Positions 25,701 to 34,603 of a stretch of 45,650 nucleotides of DNA are shown here, piece by piece. The position numbers and the translations under genes are program-made. The number at the start of each line of letters is the position of its first letter. Within the stretch, counting starts at the first letter, position 1. The notes beneath the pieces were generated by a model. The model saw only the letters and a list, made by a program, of their open reading frames with translations, was not told the DNA's origin and made no database searches. The DNA comes from Saprospiraceae bacterium (GTDB lineage Bacteria > Bacteroidota > Bacteroidia > Chitinophagales > Saprospiraceae), in the NCBI GenBank assembly GCA_016787345.1, contig JAEUUU010000131.1:1-45650 (forward strand), given 5' to 3'.

Positions 25701-28700
25701 GACGGCACGCTCACCCTCAAACTGGCGCCCTTTGGTACCGGCGCCACGGCGATCAACCTGGTGTGCGGGGGCGGTAAAGCGAAGGCGCAATTGGGCTACG
25801 TCATGGCGGTGCAGCAAATTCCGCCCGTAGTCAGTTTCAGCGTCAATGGCGGTCCGCAACAACCTTATCCGCCGGCAACGGGTTTTTTCCTGCCGGTGGG
25901 TCTGCATACGATAACGTATTATGCCCAGGACTGCGCCGGCAACCAAAGCAGCGCCTCCACCACGCTCGAAGTGGAGGACCTCGATCCGCCGGCCATCGTG
26001 GCGCCGGCCGCGCAAACTGCGTACGTCAGCAGCGGCAATTGTTCAGCCAATGTCACCCTGCCTTTTCCAGGTTTATCGGACAATTGCGGTTTTTCCGGCG
26101 ATATCGAGCGGGTATCCGATCAGGTTTTGGTGCAATTTGAACAAGATCCGAATGCCGGCTGGATTCCCCAAACCACAACATTGACCATTAATTCGCTGAT
26201 TCCGAATGCCGTGACGGGCGGTGTTTTGAAAATTCGCCATCGCGGCGACAACAGCCAATCGGGTGAGTTTTTTGAAATTTTTGATGAAAACAACGTTTCC
26301 CTGATCCCGGCTACCAATTACGGTACGCCCGCCGGAGAATGTTCAGCGTTTAACGAAACCACCCTGAATGTGTCGGCTGCCCAGATTAACAGCTGGGCCG
26401 CCAACCAATCGGCTTCATTTATTCTGGTTCCCAACAACGACGCCGGCAGTTACACGGATTTTATCAATAATTGCGCCCCGCTCAACGCCTCGAATTTCGA
26501 TGGCATCAGCGCCCTGGAAGCGAGCCTCAGTTACAACTTCGCCGTGGTAAATTATGAAATACTCAACAGCGGAAACCTTCAGGTGGCAGCGGGCCAGCTG
26601 ACCGGCGCCAATACCCAGGTGAGTCTGCAACCCGGTGTGTACACGGTTATTTATTCCGTTGTGGATGCCGGTGGAACGCCCAATTCGGCGCAGTTTACCC
26701 TGACCGTCAGGGATACCATCGATCCGGTGGCGGCCTGTACGCCGACGACTATTTTTACCAACCCTTCCGGCGCTGTCAATTATACGCTGCAACCCTCCGA
26801 GATCAACAACGGCAGCACGGACAACTGCCCCGGTAATCTCAGTTACTCCGTTGCGCCCTCCAGTTTTAATTGCAATCAGGTGGGTACGCCCGTTTTCGTC
26901 ACCTTGACCGTCACAGATGCGTCAATGAACGTATCGACCTGCACGACGCAGGTGAATGTGCAAACCATGAGTTTTCAGCCGACGACATCCGGCAACGTCT
27001 GCGAGGGCGGTATGGTATCGCTGTTTGCCAATCCGCCCGGCCCGCCCAATATTGTGTACACTTATCTCTGGAAAAAGCCCAACGGCTCGAACTGGACGAC
27101 GATGGCAAATCCCACCATTACGAACGCCACTTTGGCTGATGAGGGGGTTTATACGGTCATTATCACCGGCCCCACGCTGTGTACCGCGGTGGGTTATGTG
27201 AATGTCGACCTGATCAACCTGCCGGGTACGCCCACTGTGACAACACCCTTGCAGTCGGTCTGCGAAGGTCAAAACGTGACGCTCAGCACTTCGGTTTATC
27301 CGGGTTCCAATGTTACGTACCAGTGGTATGAAGTGACGCCGAACGGCAATGTACTTTTGTCTACCACGACGCTGGCTTCTTACACGGTGGTGCAACCTTC
27401 GGTGGGCAATCACCAGTATGTGATGCAGGTTTTTGCCAACAATTGTTCGTCGAACTTCTCTACACCGCTGGCCGTCACAGTCAATGCCCGGCCGGTAGCC
27501 AGTGTTTCACAGGCGGCCATTTCCATTTGTCAGGGCCAGCCGCTCAGCTTGGGCACTCCGGTGCAAGGGGTTACCTATGCCTGGACGGGGCCGGCCAATT
27601 TTACCAGCAATCAACAGTTTCCGTTGGTGACTTCGAGCGCCGATATGATTCACGAAGGAACTTATTCGCTGGTGGTCACACAGTTTGGCTGCTCCTCGCT
27701 TCCGGCGACAGTGTCGGTCGATATACGGGAAAAGCCGGCTACGCCGCAATTATCGGGCGCTTCGGCCATTTGTACCGGCGGTACGGTGACCCTGACGGCC
27801 ATCCCGACCATGGGACAATTCCAGTGGATAGCGCCTGATGGCGACACGGTTTTTACGGGTATTAATCAGCTGATATTGTCGAATGTGATGCCGGCCGATT
27901 CCGGCGCCTGGCGGGTGCGTATTGTTCAAAACGGTTGCGTCTCGGATGCTTCGGCGCCGATTTTGGTACAGGTTCAAAATTACCCCCAGGTGACGGCCAG
28001 CCAGGCTGCGCCGCTTTGTCAGGGCCAGCCATTGCCTTTGCAGGCCACTTCAGACAATTTGAATGTCACATACAGTTGGGTGGGCCCCGACGGTTTTACA
28101 GCCGGCAATATTCCCAACCCGGTCGATCCGACGCCGGCTTCCGGTACGTACACGGTCACGGCCACGACCTCATTCGGCTGTTCCGCATCTTCGAGCGTAG
28201 CCGTCACGGTGGTGACGCCCCCCACGGTGGTGGTGACCAATACTGCTCCATTGTGCGCCGACGGTACGATGAATGCGCAGTTGCAATCGATCGTTTTTTC
28301 GCCGAATACGCCGTTGTTCTATTCCTGGACGGGCGGCCCGGGCGGTACGTTCTCTTCTTCCGACCCCAATCCGGTTATTCCGGCGGTTTCGGAGGCCAAT
28401 AACGGATCGTACATGCTTGTGGTGACCGATAATTTTGGCTGTAAATCAGTGCCGGCTACCACGGTGATCGACGTAGAAAATGCGCCTATGGTGCCCATTC
28501 TGGCGCCCGTCGGTGCAGTTTGTGAAGGCGGAACGATCATTCTGACCATTACGAATCCGAGCAGTTTGCCGGGAATCAGTTATATCTGGCAAACGCCCAA
28601 TGGCACCTCCACGGTGACCAGCCAGCCATCCCTGGTGTTCCAGAATGCGACGATGCAGAACAACGGCACCTATTCCGTTTATGCGACCACTTCCACTTGC

Positions 28701-30602
28701 GCTTCGGCCCCTTCTGCGTCGGTCAACGTAATCGTCAATGAATTGCCCGATGCACCGCTTATCACCACGCTGAACGCCACGCCCTGCGAGGGCGATAGTT
28801 TGTGGCTCATCGGTCCGGCCGGTTTCGACGGTTATCAGTGGACGGGCCCCAATGGCCTGACGGCTACCATACCCAGCCCGGTTTTTCCCGGCGTCGACAG
28901 TATGATGCACACCGGTCTGTACCGCTTGCGTGTGATGGACAACAACTGTTTTTCGCCGTACAGCGAACCCCTTGAAATCGTGGTGCGCAAACGACCCAAA
29001 CAGCCCGTTGCCCTGGCTGCGGAGGCGGTTTGTCTGGATCAGCCCGATGTACTGCAACTGCAAATTACAGTCGCTTCGGCGGAGCCCGGCGCGCAATTCA
29101 CCTGGTACGACGCCGGCAGCCAGCAAGCCCTGGCGCCGCCGACTTTTTCCCATTCTGTTCAGATCACCGATTTATCGGGTTTCAGTGCCGGAACGCATAC
29201 GATCTATGTGGTGGCTACCGAAAACGGCTGTTCTTCCACCTCAACGCCGATTACTGTCAATTTCGATGAAGCGCCCGGCAACACCGCTTTTGCCGGCGAC
29301 AGCATTGCAGCTTGTAACAATCAGCCGATTTTTCTGAATGCTACGCCGCCCTTCCCGGGCATAGGCCAGTGGTCGCAAATCGCCGGCCTGCCTGTCACCA
29401 TCGCCAATCCGGCAGCCAACAACTCCCAGATTATCGGCGGCGTGGCCGGGGTGCATTATCAGTTTGTCTGGACCCTCTCCGCCGGCGCTTGTAAAAATTA
29501 CAGCAGCGATACCGTATCCCTCACCATTACCCAACCCGAACAAGCCCAGGTACTGGCGGCGTTTATCGACACCTGTTTTTCTACCTGCGCCGAATTGCAC
29601 GCCGTGCAGGGGCAAAACGTCAGCGGTTACTGGTGGCAGGAACCCAATCAGGCCGACCTCGGTTCGGTGATCCTTGATCCCACCAATCCGCACACCACGG
29701 TCTGTGGCCTTCAGGCCGGCGCTACCTGGATATTTTTCTGGACCCTCGACAACGGCGCCTGCGGCCTGTCGCAGGCCAAGGTGGAGGTGCGCACTATCGG
29801 AAGCGAAGCTTATGCGGGGCTTGATCGAAGTTTTTGCAGCAACGACTCCTGTTTTGTGCTGCAAGCCGCCGATATCGGCGAATTTGAAACCGGGGCCTGG
29901 ACCAGCCCGAACAACCCGGGCATCACGTTCTCCAGTCCAAACCTGGAAACAACCGTGGCTTGCGGCCTCCAGGTTGGCGACAACCTGTTTGTCTGGACGA
30001 CCAATGGCGGTTTCTGTGGCGACCGCTCGACCGATTCCGTCATCGTGCATTATGAAATGACGCCCACCACGCTGCCCGATACGATCACGGTACCCTTCGG
30101 AACGACCTTGCCTCTCAATATTCTCGACAACGACAATTTGCCCGATCAATACCGTCTGGAAGTCGTGATCTGGCCCCAGCAAGGAAGTTTTGATCAAAAT
30201 ACCCTGTTTTATCAACCCGACCTGGATTTTGCCGGAGCGGATAAACTGCATTACAGGATTTGCAACCTCAGTTGCGTGGGCGAAGGCGCGTGTAGTGGCG
30301 AAACGGTCGTCATCCTGAACATCGAAGAAGCCAAAGGCTGCGGAATACCCACCCTGATCACGCCCAACGGCGACGACTACAACGACGAATTTTTTATCCC
30401 TTGCCTCAAGGATTTCCCCGACCATGAAGTCACGATCTTCAACGTATGGGGTGATGAGGTTTTCCATGCGCAACCTTATGACAACCAGTGGCAGGGCACG
30501 TACAACGGCGAACCCTTACCGGCCGGCACCTACTACTTTGTCGTGCGGTTCAATAACGAACCAGACGGTATAAAAACCGGCTTTTTAATCATTCAACGCT
30601 AA
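22728..30602 (+). CDS. Giant T9SS type B surface adhesin (HYR-like and Ig-like repeats, gliding-motility-type C-terminal domain)
   Basis: 2624 residues from ATG 22728 (a TTG five codons earlier is less likely). Signal peptide MKNRLRIPPRALPVLLALVI... ends near AYNLSAQ. Residues 75 to about 860 hold HYR-like modules built on the pattern D-x-x-PP...SDNC...TW-x-ATD-x-CGN...F-TQ-x-I-x-VQD. From about 860 to 1330 come two copies of a beta-rich unit with ESAGEFFTI / QSGEFFEIFDENN and a following ITISEDLLNNWL-type segment. From about 1400 to 2100 are Ig-like domains (VCEGG..V.L...YTYLWKKPNG..., DEGVYTVIITG). Near 2440-2530 is a cadherin/Big-like unit (LPLNILDNDNLPD). The end, ITPNGDDYNDEFFIPCL to GIKTGFLIIQR, is the CHU_C/T9SS type B sorting domain. 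Type B cargo is known to need a PorP/SprF-like partner, and one follows after 6 bp. Confidence 0.94.
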   Translation: MKNRLRIPPRALPVLLALVISTFAYNLSAQQSAFTFSYPGPSMIGVGPNCSVTLAGSVGTPIVNSTVGATITQSEFDPDMSGFQFTDEWTPGVTLIVWWKVGDNQGNMANFSFTVTIKDLTPPEFDLTGMSNPFVVNSITQVPPAPDLPVSDNCTFSQNLIKTFTQTTPPAICQGGSFTRTWTATDEVGNLAVFTQNIIVYKDTLPPQVLVVPQNGSAPCSQLPGAYNTWLNAQMSAFFATDATGPVVYSNTAPNPYPAGCIQPLTITFRATDQCNLHTTQTVVFNSADNQAPVIVQDAQDRVVACSPPDNNHLDQLADWIHDKAGIIAVDSCPGPLTYTMQVNGQARDSAGVVNDFLASFANGCGFQFLGSQTYAQVRGYVRVDWFVADACGPPTFAGQGVFGAIDTVPPQIIGPAVTDEQCGNSNVLALQSWVENYGNATLDDDCSTPSWEADFTWITDNGQTGAGTIGVGPYPQPPAHDCNWWVDVTFKASDDCGNDTTRVLRFRIIDNLPPLISGVPPTDTVYCPAALPALFPGTAIDNCDLNPTVVRTVAYQDTVCAGNYTALVTWTATDDCGNSAAFTQQIFVQDTVRPVFTLVPPADTFPCYNPALPPLPQIGVDLIATDPCGQIDTLFITETSTQNPDPGVCAHFTYTVTRTFTAYDQCGNSATASQSFLIIDNQPPGFTGFTDTVLVCEIQPLTPPPAASDLCSGVLGSPELFDQIFTGGSCADSYTLTYIWRVSDVCGNTVFFEQNLNIQDTVKPTLNGVPAPVFVECDAIPAPPDNLVASDNCDEAPEITFLETELRDPNPANCAHWTNYMIRREWTVTDNCGNSRVYTQNISVQDNTGPVIVPQDSVARPNEPGLCGATVSVPTPLALYDRCTSIDSTILLQSTVTLKNTSGLPLNSSPVDTVVFSWPSPNLPPNMPVVGSATLTIQLESVDAESAGEFFTILGEDNYPLGTTMPTDAQCGNGTTTITISEDLLNNWLTDGTLTLKLAPFGTGATAINLVCGGGKAKAQLGYVMAVQQIPPVVSFSVNGGPQQPYPPATGFFLPVGLHTITYYAQDCAGNQSSASTTLEVEDLDPPAIVAPAAQTAYVSSGNCSANVTLPFPGLSDNCGFSGDIERVSDQVLVQFEQDPNAGWIPQTTTLTINSLIPNAVTGGVLKIRHRGDNSQSGEFFEIFDENNVSLIPATNYGTPAGECSAFNETTLNVSAAQINSWAANQSASFILVPNNDAGSYTDFINNCAPLNASNFDGISALEASLSYNFAVVNYEILNSGNLQVAAGQLTGANTQVSLQPGVYTVIYSVVDAGGTPNSAQFTLTVRDTIDPVAACTPTTIFTNPSGAVNYTLQPSEINNGSTDNCPGNLSYSVAPSSFNCNQVGTPVFVTLTVTDASMNVSTCTTQVNVQTMSFQPTTSGNVCEGGMVSLFANPPGPPNIVYTYLWKKPNGSNWTTMANPTITNATLADEGVYTVIITGPTLCTAVGYVNVDLINLPGTPTVTTPLQSVCEGQNVTLSTSVYPGSNVTYQWYEVTPNGNVLLSTTTLASYTVVQPSVGNHQYVMQVFANNCSSNFSTPLAVTVNARPVASVSQAAISICQGQPLSLGTPVQGVTYAWTGPANFTSNQQFPLVTSSADMIHEGTYSLVVTQFGCSSLPATVSVDIREKPATPQLSGASAICTGGTVTLTAIPTMGQFQWIAPDGDTVFTGINQLILSNVMPADSGAWRVRIVQNGCVSDASAPILVQVQNYPQVTASQAAPLCQGQPLPLQATSDNLNVTYSWVGPDGFTAGNIPNPVDPTPASGTYTVTATTSFGCSASSSVAVTVVTPPTVVVTNTAPLCADGTMNAQLQSIVFSPNTPLFYSWTGGPGGTFSSSDPNPVIPAVSEANNGSYMLVVTDNFGCKSVPATTVIDVENAPMVPILAPVGAVCEGGTIILTITNPSSLPGISYIWQTPNGTSTVTSQPSLVFQNATMQNNGTYSVYATTSTCASAPSASVNVIVNELPDAPLITTLNATPCEGDSLWLIGPAGFDGYQWTGPNGLTATIPSPVFPGVDSMMHTGLYRLRVMDNNCFSPYSEPLEIVVRKRPKQPVALAAEAVCLDQPDVLQLQITVASAEPGAQFTWYDAGSQQALAPPTFSHSVQITDLSGFSAGTHTIYVVATENGCSSTSTPITVNFDEAPGNTAFAGDSIAACNNQPIFLNATPPFPGIGQWSQIAGLPVTIANPAANNSQIIGGVAGVHYQFVWTLSAGACKNYSSDTVSLTITQPEQAQVLAAFIDTCFSTCAELHAVQGQNVSGYWWQEPNQADLGSVILDPTNPHTTVCGLQAGATWIFFWTLDNGACGLSQAKVEVRTIGSEAYAGLDRSFCSNDSCFVLQAADIGEFETGAWTSPNNPGITFSSPNLETTVACGLQVGDNLFVWTTNGGFCGDRSTDSVIVHYEMTPTTLPDTITVPFGTTLPLNILDNDNLPDQYRLEVVIWPQQGSFDQNTLFYQPDLDFAGADKLHYRICNLSCVGEGACSGETVVILNIEEAKGCGIPTLITPNGDDYNDEFFIPCLKDFPDHEVTIFNVWGDEVFHAQPYDNQWQGTYNGEPLPAGTYYFVVRFNNEPDGIKTGFLIIQR

Positions 30603-30608
30603 CCCTGT

Positions 30609-31568
30609 ATGTCATTGAAAATGAAAAGACTCTGTCTGGTTTTTTATGCCTTCGGGCTGCTGGGCGTGCCGCTGTTTGCCCAACAGGAGCTGCAATACAC
30701 GCAGTTTATGTTCAATAAAATGGCATACAATCCGGGCTATGCCGGAAGTTTCGAGTCGCCCACCCTGATCGCTGTTTACCGCCAGCAATGGATGGGCATC
30801 GAAGGCGCGCCCAACGTACAAGCGATTTCCTACAACCAGCCTTTGCTCAACAACCGCGTCGGGGTGGGGGGCAACCTGGTACGCGCCAGTTTCGGCATCA
30901 CCCGCACCATGACTTTCGACGTCGCCTATTGTTACCGTGTTCCGATGCGGCGCGGTTACCTGGGTATCGGTTTGCAGGCCAGTTTGCGGCATTTGTACCA
31001 GGACTGGACCGATGACCGGCTCATTACTTCCCGCCCCGACGACCCCGCCGTACCACTGGAGCCCAAAACCAAACTGGTGCCCAATTTCGGCTTCGGTCTT
31101 TTTTACACCGGTCCGCACTGGTTTGCCGGCATCGCCGCCCCGCGCCTGGTGAGCAACAATATCGATTTTGCCGAAAACGGCGGCGTGTTGTCGCGGGAGG
31201 CCCAGCACATCAACGGCATGGTCGGCGTGGCATTCAACGTGGCCGATGATATTGAATTCACGCCGCAGGTTTTGATCAAATATGTTTCCAATGCCCCGGT
31301 GGATGCCGATGTGAATATGAGCATTATGGTCAAACGCAAATTTTACGGCGGCCTGACCTATCGCACCGGCGGCGAATCCAACGGCGCCGGTGAAAGCATC
31401 GACGCGCTGGCCGGTATGCAAGTGACCGAAAACCTGTTTTTCTGTCTATCCTATGATATCGGGCTCACCCAGCTGCGCAAATTCAACAACGGCTCCATCG
31501 AAGCCACGGCGCGCTGGTGGTTCAATCCGCCCGAAGGTGAAGAAATAATCAACCCCCGCAACTGGTAG
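30609..31568 (+). CDS. PorP/SprF-family outer-membrane protein
   Basis: 319 residues with signal peptide ending near VPLFAQQ. The start is typical of the family: QELQYTQFMFNKMAYNPGYA, then YRQQWMGIEGAPNVQAISYN. The rest is alternating beta strands ending in an aromatic-rich strand (IEATARWWFNPPEG). Members are outer-membrane beta-barrels. In Flavobacterium, SprF is needed to secrete or anchor the type B cargo SprB, and SprF-like genes lie beside their own cargo genes. Here it starts 6 bp after a type B adhesin, so it is most likely the dedicated surface partner of that adhesin. ATG 30621 (MKRLC) is an alternative start. Confidence 0.94.
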   Translation: MSLKMKRLCLVFYAFGLLGVPLFAQQELQYTQFMFNKMAYNPGYAGSFESPTLIAVYRQQWMGIEGAPNVQAISYNQPLLNNRVGVGGNLVRASFGITRTMTFDVAYCYRVPMRRGYLGIGLQASLRHLYQDWTDDRLITSRPDDPAVPLEPKTKLVPNFGFGLFYTGPHWFAGIAAPRLVSNNIDFAENGGVLSREAQHINGMVGVAFNVADDIEFTPQVLIKYVSNAPVDADVNMSIMVKRKFYGGLTYRTGGESNGAGESIDALAGMQVTENLFFCLSYDIGLTQLRKFNNGSIEATARWWFNPPEGEEIINPRNW

Positions 31569-31626
31569 GGTAAAATTTTCCCCGCCACACTTCGTTTTTC
31601 AGGGGTACCAAAATCATGTTTGACCA

Positions 31627-32541
31627 ATGACTTTCAAATTAATCTGTCTCCCCCTTCTCGTACTCGGCCTCAGCCTGACGCCGCTGGCCGCCCAACAATC
31701 GTCAAAAAGCAAATCCAAAGACCGTTTTCGCGAAAAAACGGAGATCGGCAACCTGCGCGTGTACAGCGCCAACGCCATCAATACCGAAGGCTCCGATAAC
31801 TGCCCGGTATTTTTTCAAAATGGAATCGTGTACACCCCCGGCCTGGCCATGCAAATGCCCTTGCAGTACTCGATGCTCGATGCGAGCGGATTGCCCTCCG
31901 CGCCGTTTCGCTTCGATGTAAAAGTCAATTTCCCGCTCTCGCTGCAGGCGGCCAGTTTCAGCCGCGACGGGCAAACCGCCTTTTTCACCTGTGCGGTCAT
32001 GCCGCAATCGGCCACCGATTTCAGCGGTATGAAATACCGGATTTACACTGCCCAACGCGCCGCCAAAGGCTGGTCCGAACTGGTCGAACTGCCGATCAAC
32101 GGCGACGGGTTTTCCTGTCTTCACGCCAGCCTGTCGGCCGACAGCCGCACCCTGTACTTCGCCTCCGACCGCCCCGGCGGCTATGGCGGTATGGACATCT
32201 GGAAAGCCGAATTGGGCGCCGACGGCGCCTGGGGCGAACCTGTCAATCTGGGCAACGCGGTCAATACGGACAAAAACGAAGACTTCCCCTTTATTTCGCA
32301 GGAAAACGTGCTTTATTTCTCCTCCAACGGCCGGCCGACTACCAGCGGCGGGTACGATATTTTTTCCTTCGACCCCACTTCGCCCGCACCCGCGGTCGTC
32401 AACCTCGGCGAACCCTTCAATACCCGCGACGATGACTTCGGTTTTGTCCTCTCCGACGACGGGACGTATGGCTTTTTCGTGAGCAACCGCCCCGGCGGTA
32501 TGGGGATGACCGATATTTATTCCTTTTCCATTGCCAAATAA
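31627..32541 (+). CDS. Exported PD40 (WD40-like) beta-propeller protein without OmpA domain
   Basis: 304 residues with signal peptide MTFKLICLPLLVLGLSLTPLAAQ. It has PD40/WD40-like blades: TLYFASDRPGGYGGMDIWK, VLYFSSNGRPTTSGGYDIF and YGFFVSNRPGGMGMTDIYSF. It aligns over its whole length with the first 320 residues of the next gene (shared KDR-R...IN...GSD...F-x-GIV, LSADSRTLYFASDRPGGYGG and NLGEPFNTRDDD), so the two are tandem paralogues, but this one stops where the sibling goes on to carboxypeptidase-regulatory-like and OmpA domains. It is therefore expected to be periplasmic and not peptidoglycan-bound. It lies third in the type B adhesin operon, 58 bp after the SprF-like gene and 15 bp before the OmpA gene. 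Confidence 0.88.
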   Translation: MTFKLICLPLLVLGLSLTPLAAQQSSKSKSKDRFREKTEIGNLRVYSANAINTEGSDNCPVFFQNGIVYTPGLAMQMPLQYSMLDASGLPSAPFRFDVKVNFPLSLQAASFSRDGQTAFFTCAVMPQSATDFSGMKYRIYTAQRAAKGWSELVELPINGDGFSCLHASLSADSRTLYFASDRPGGYGGMDIWKAELGADGAWGEPVNLGNAVNTDKNEDFPFISQENVLYFSSNGRPTTSGGYDIFSFDPTSPAPAVVNLGEPFNTRDDDFGFVLSDDGTYGFFVSNRPGGMGMTDIYSFSIAK

Positions 32542-32556
32542 ATGGCCTGAATTTCC

Positions 32557-34593
32557 ATGAGTCTACGTCTAATCCGTTTTTTATTGTTCGCCGCAGGTTT
32601 TTGGGCCTGGGTTGTGCCCCTGGCCGCCCAATTGCCCACAGGAAGCGCAAAAGATCGTTATCGAAAGAATACAGGTGTCGTCAGGGTGCGCAATGTGCGC
32701 GAGATCAACAGTTCCGGCACCGACTACAGTCCCGCTTTTTACAAAGACGGGATTGTATTTGTGTCGGCCCGCCAGAAAAGCGGCGCTTATGACAGTAAAA
32801 CCAAGGAAACGTTTTTCGAACTCTACTATTCGGCGTTCGATGTGACCGAGGAGCGCTGGCCGACACCGCCCACCAAGTTTTCACTGGAAGTGAACTCTTC
32901 GCTGCACGAGGGCCCCGTCTGCTTCGACCGTTCTTTCAAACACATGTTTTTTACCCGCAACAACAGCAAAAAAGGGGTGCAAAAAGCCGATGCTGCCGGC
33001 AAAGTGCGTTTGAAAATTTTTGAAGCGAAAAAAGGCATGATCGACTGGGAAGATCTGCGCGAACTGCCCTTCAACAGTGACAGCTTCTCCTGCATGCACC
33101 CCAGCCTGTCGGCCGATGGCCGCGTGTTGTACTTCGCTTCCGACCGGCCCGGCGGCTACGGCGGCGCCGATATCTGGAAAGTGACGCGCAGCGCCGACGG
33201 ACGCAGTTGGGGCAAACCGGAAAACCTGGGCCCCGACGTTAATACTTCTGCCAGCGAGGTATTCCCCTTTATTCACGTCTCGGGTACCTTGTTTTTTGCC
33301 TCCAACGGCCACAACACCCTCGGCGGGCTCGACCTTTTCTTTTACGAAAAAGATGAAAAAGGCGAATACGTGGTCACCAACCTCGGCGAACCTTTCAATT
33401 CGCCAGCCGACGATCTGGGGCTGATCCTCGAAGACGACGGTTTGCGCGGCTTTTTTACCAGTAGCCGCGACAAGGGCTTCGGGAAAGACGATATCTACGC
33501 CTTTACCATTGAAAAAGGGATCGAAGGGGTGGAAAAACCGCAGGCTTTGCCTGCCAAAATCCTGGTCGTGGACGCGAGAACCGGCCAACCCCTGCAAAAT
33601 GCCGAAATCCGCATCCTGAAACCCGCGGAAGACGGCTTTGTGAGCAATGAGGAGAATTTTTACGACATCACACTCGAACCGATTCAGGACCGCCCCAACG
33701 CCGTCAGTTTGCAATTGATCCGCAAAAATGCCGTCGATCTGGGCGACCCAGACCTGTACAGCAATGGCGCAGGCGAGGCTTCGGCCGAGTTTTACCGCTA
33801 CCGCAGTTATTTCCTGCTCGTGAGTATGCCGGGCTACCAAACAGCCGAACGGCTCGTGACGCCGGAAACCGACGAAATGGGCACCCTCCGTTTTGCCCTG
33901 CGCGATGCGCCCGTGTGCAACCGCGCCGGCGGTATCGTGTTGTCCGACCAGTTGGGCGTGCGACTGCCGAGCGTTACGCTTCGTTTTGTGCACCAGAACT
34001 CGGGCCGCATGGAGATCGTGCGCACCAACCTCAACGGCGAATTCGACCTTTGTCTCCCGTTGGAAGGCGATTATCTCGTGCAGGTGGAGCGCGAAGGGTA
34101 CAAGCCCGAAAGCCGCTCCGTTCGTATCGAAACCAACCAGCGCTCCTACCAGGAAATCCGCTTACGCCCCACCGAGGTCAGTGCCGGCGTCGATTCCAAA
34201 ATTGCGCTGGGTGCGCCGCTGCGCGAAGGCTCGGTCATTCTGCTCGACAAGATCAATTACGAACAGGGACAGGCTTCGCTCAACCAGAGCGCTATCCGCT
34301 ACCTCGATGCCTTGTACGATCTGATGCAGCGCTATCCGACCATGGAGGTCGATCTGGTGGTGCATACCGATACCCGCGGCAATGCCGAAACTAACCTGGA
34401 CCTTTCCCGCGAACGCGGTAAAAATGCCAAGACCTACCTTGTTTACAAGGGTATATCGGAAAAACGCATCAATGTGATCGGAAAAGGCGGTTCGGAACCG
34501 CGCAACCGTTGCAAGCCGGGCGTGCCCTGCACTGAAGAAGAACACCGCGAAAATATCCGGATGGAGATCAAGGTGCGCAAGATCGGCGCCTGA
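32557..34593 (+). CDS. PD40 propeller / CarboxypepD_reg-like / OmpA-family protein
   Basis: 678 residues with signal peptide ending near VVPLAAQ. Domains in order: PD40 propeller (about 40-325; VLYFASDRPGGYGGADIWK, TLFFASNGHNTLGGLDLF); CarboxypepD_reg-like beta units (about 333-540; ILVVDARTGQPLQNAEIRI, then IVLSDQLGVRLPSVTLRF and LEGDYLVQVEREGYKPE); OmpA C-terminal domain (about 565-675; INYEQGQASLNQSAIRYLDA, VDLVVHTDTRGNAETNLDLS, RERGKNAKTYLV). The OmpA part has the Asp and Arg (D...LSxxR) used to bind the diaminopimelate of peptidoglycan. The plan resembles P. gingivalis PorE, a T9SS-associated peptidoglycan-binding protein, but lacks a TPR region. It may tie the adhesin/SprF assembly to the cell wall (inference from the operon). 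Confidence 0.93.
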   Translation: MSLRLIRFLLFAAGFWAWVVPLAAQLPTGSAKDRYRKNTGVVRVRNVREINSSGTDYSPAFYKDGIVFVSARQKSGAYDSKTKETFFELYYSAFDVTEERWPTPPTKFSLEVNSSLHEGPVCFDRSFKHMFFTRNNSKKGVQKADAAGKVRLKIFEAKKGMIDWEDLRELPFNSDSFSCMHPSLSADGRVLYFASDRPGGYGGADIWKVTRSADGRSWGKPENLGPDVNTSASEVFPFIHVSGTLFFASNGHNTLGGLDLFFYEKDEKGEYVVTNLGEPFNSPADDLGLILEDDGLRGFFTSSRDKGFGKDDIYAFTIEKGIEGVEKPQALPAKILVVDARTGQPLQNAEIRILKPAEDGFVSNEENFYDITLEPIQDRPNAVSLQLIRKNAVDLGDPDLYSNGAGEASAEFYRYRSYFLLVSMPGYQTAERLVTPETDEMGTLRFALRDAPVCNRAGGIVLSDQLGVRLPSVTLRFVHQNSGRMEIVRTNLNGEFDLCLPLEGDYLVQVEREGYKPESRSVRIETNQRSYQEIRLRPTEVSAGVDSKIALGAPLREGSVILLDKINYEQGQASLNQSAIRYLDALYDLMQRYPTMEVDLVVHTDTRGNAETNLDLSRERGKNAKTYLVYKGISEKRINVIGKGGSEPRNRCKPGVPCTEEEHRENIRMEIKVRKIGA

Positions 34594-34603
34594 ACAGGCT
34601 TGT

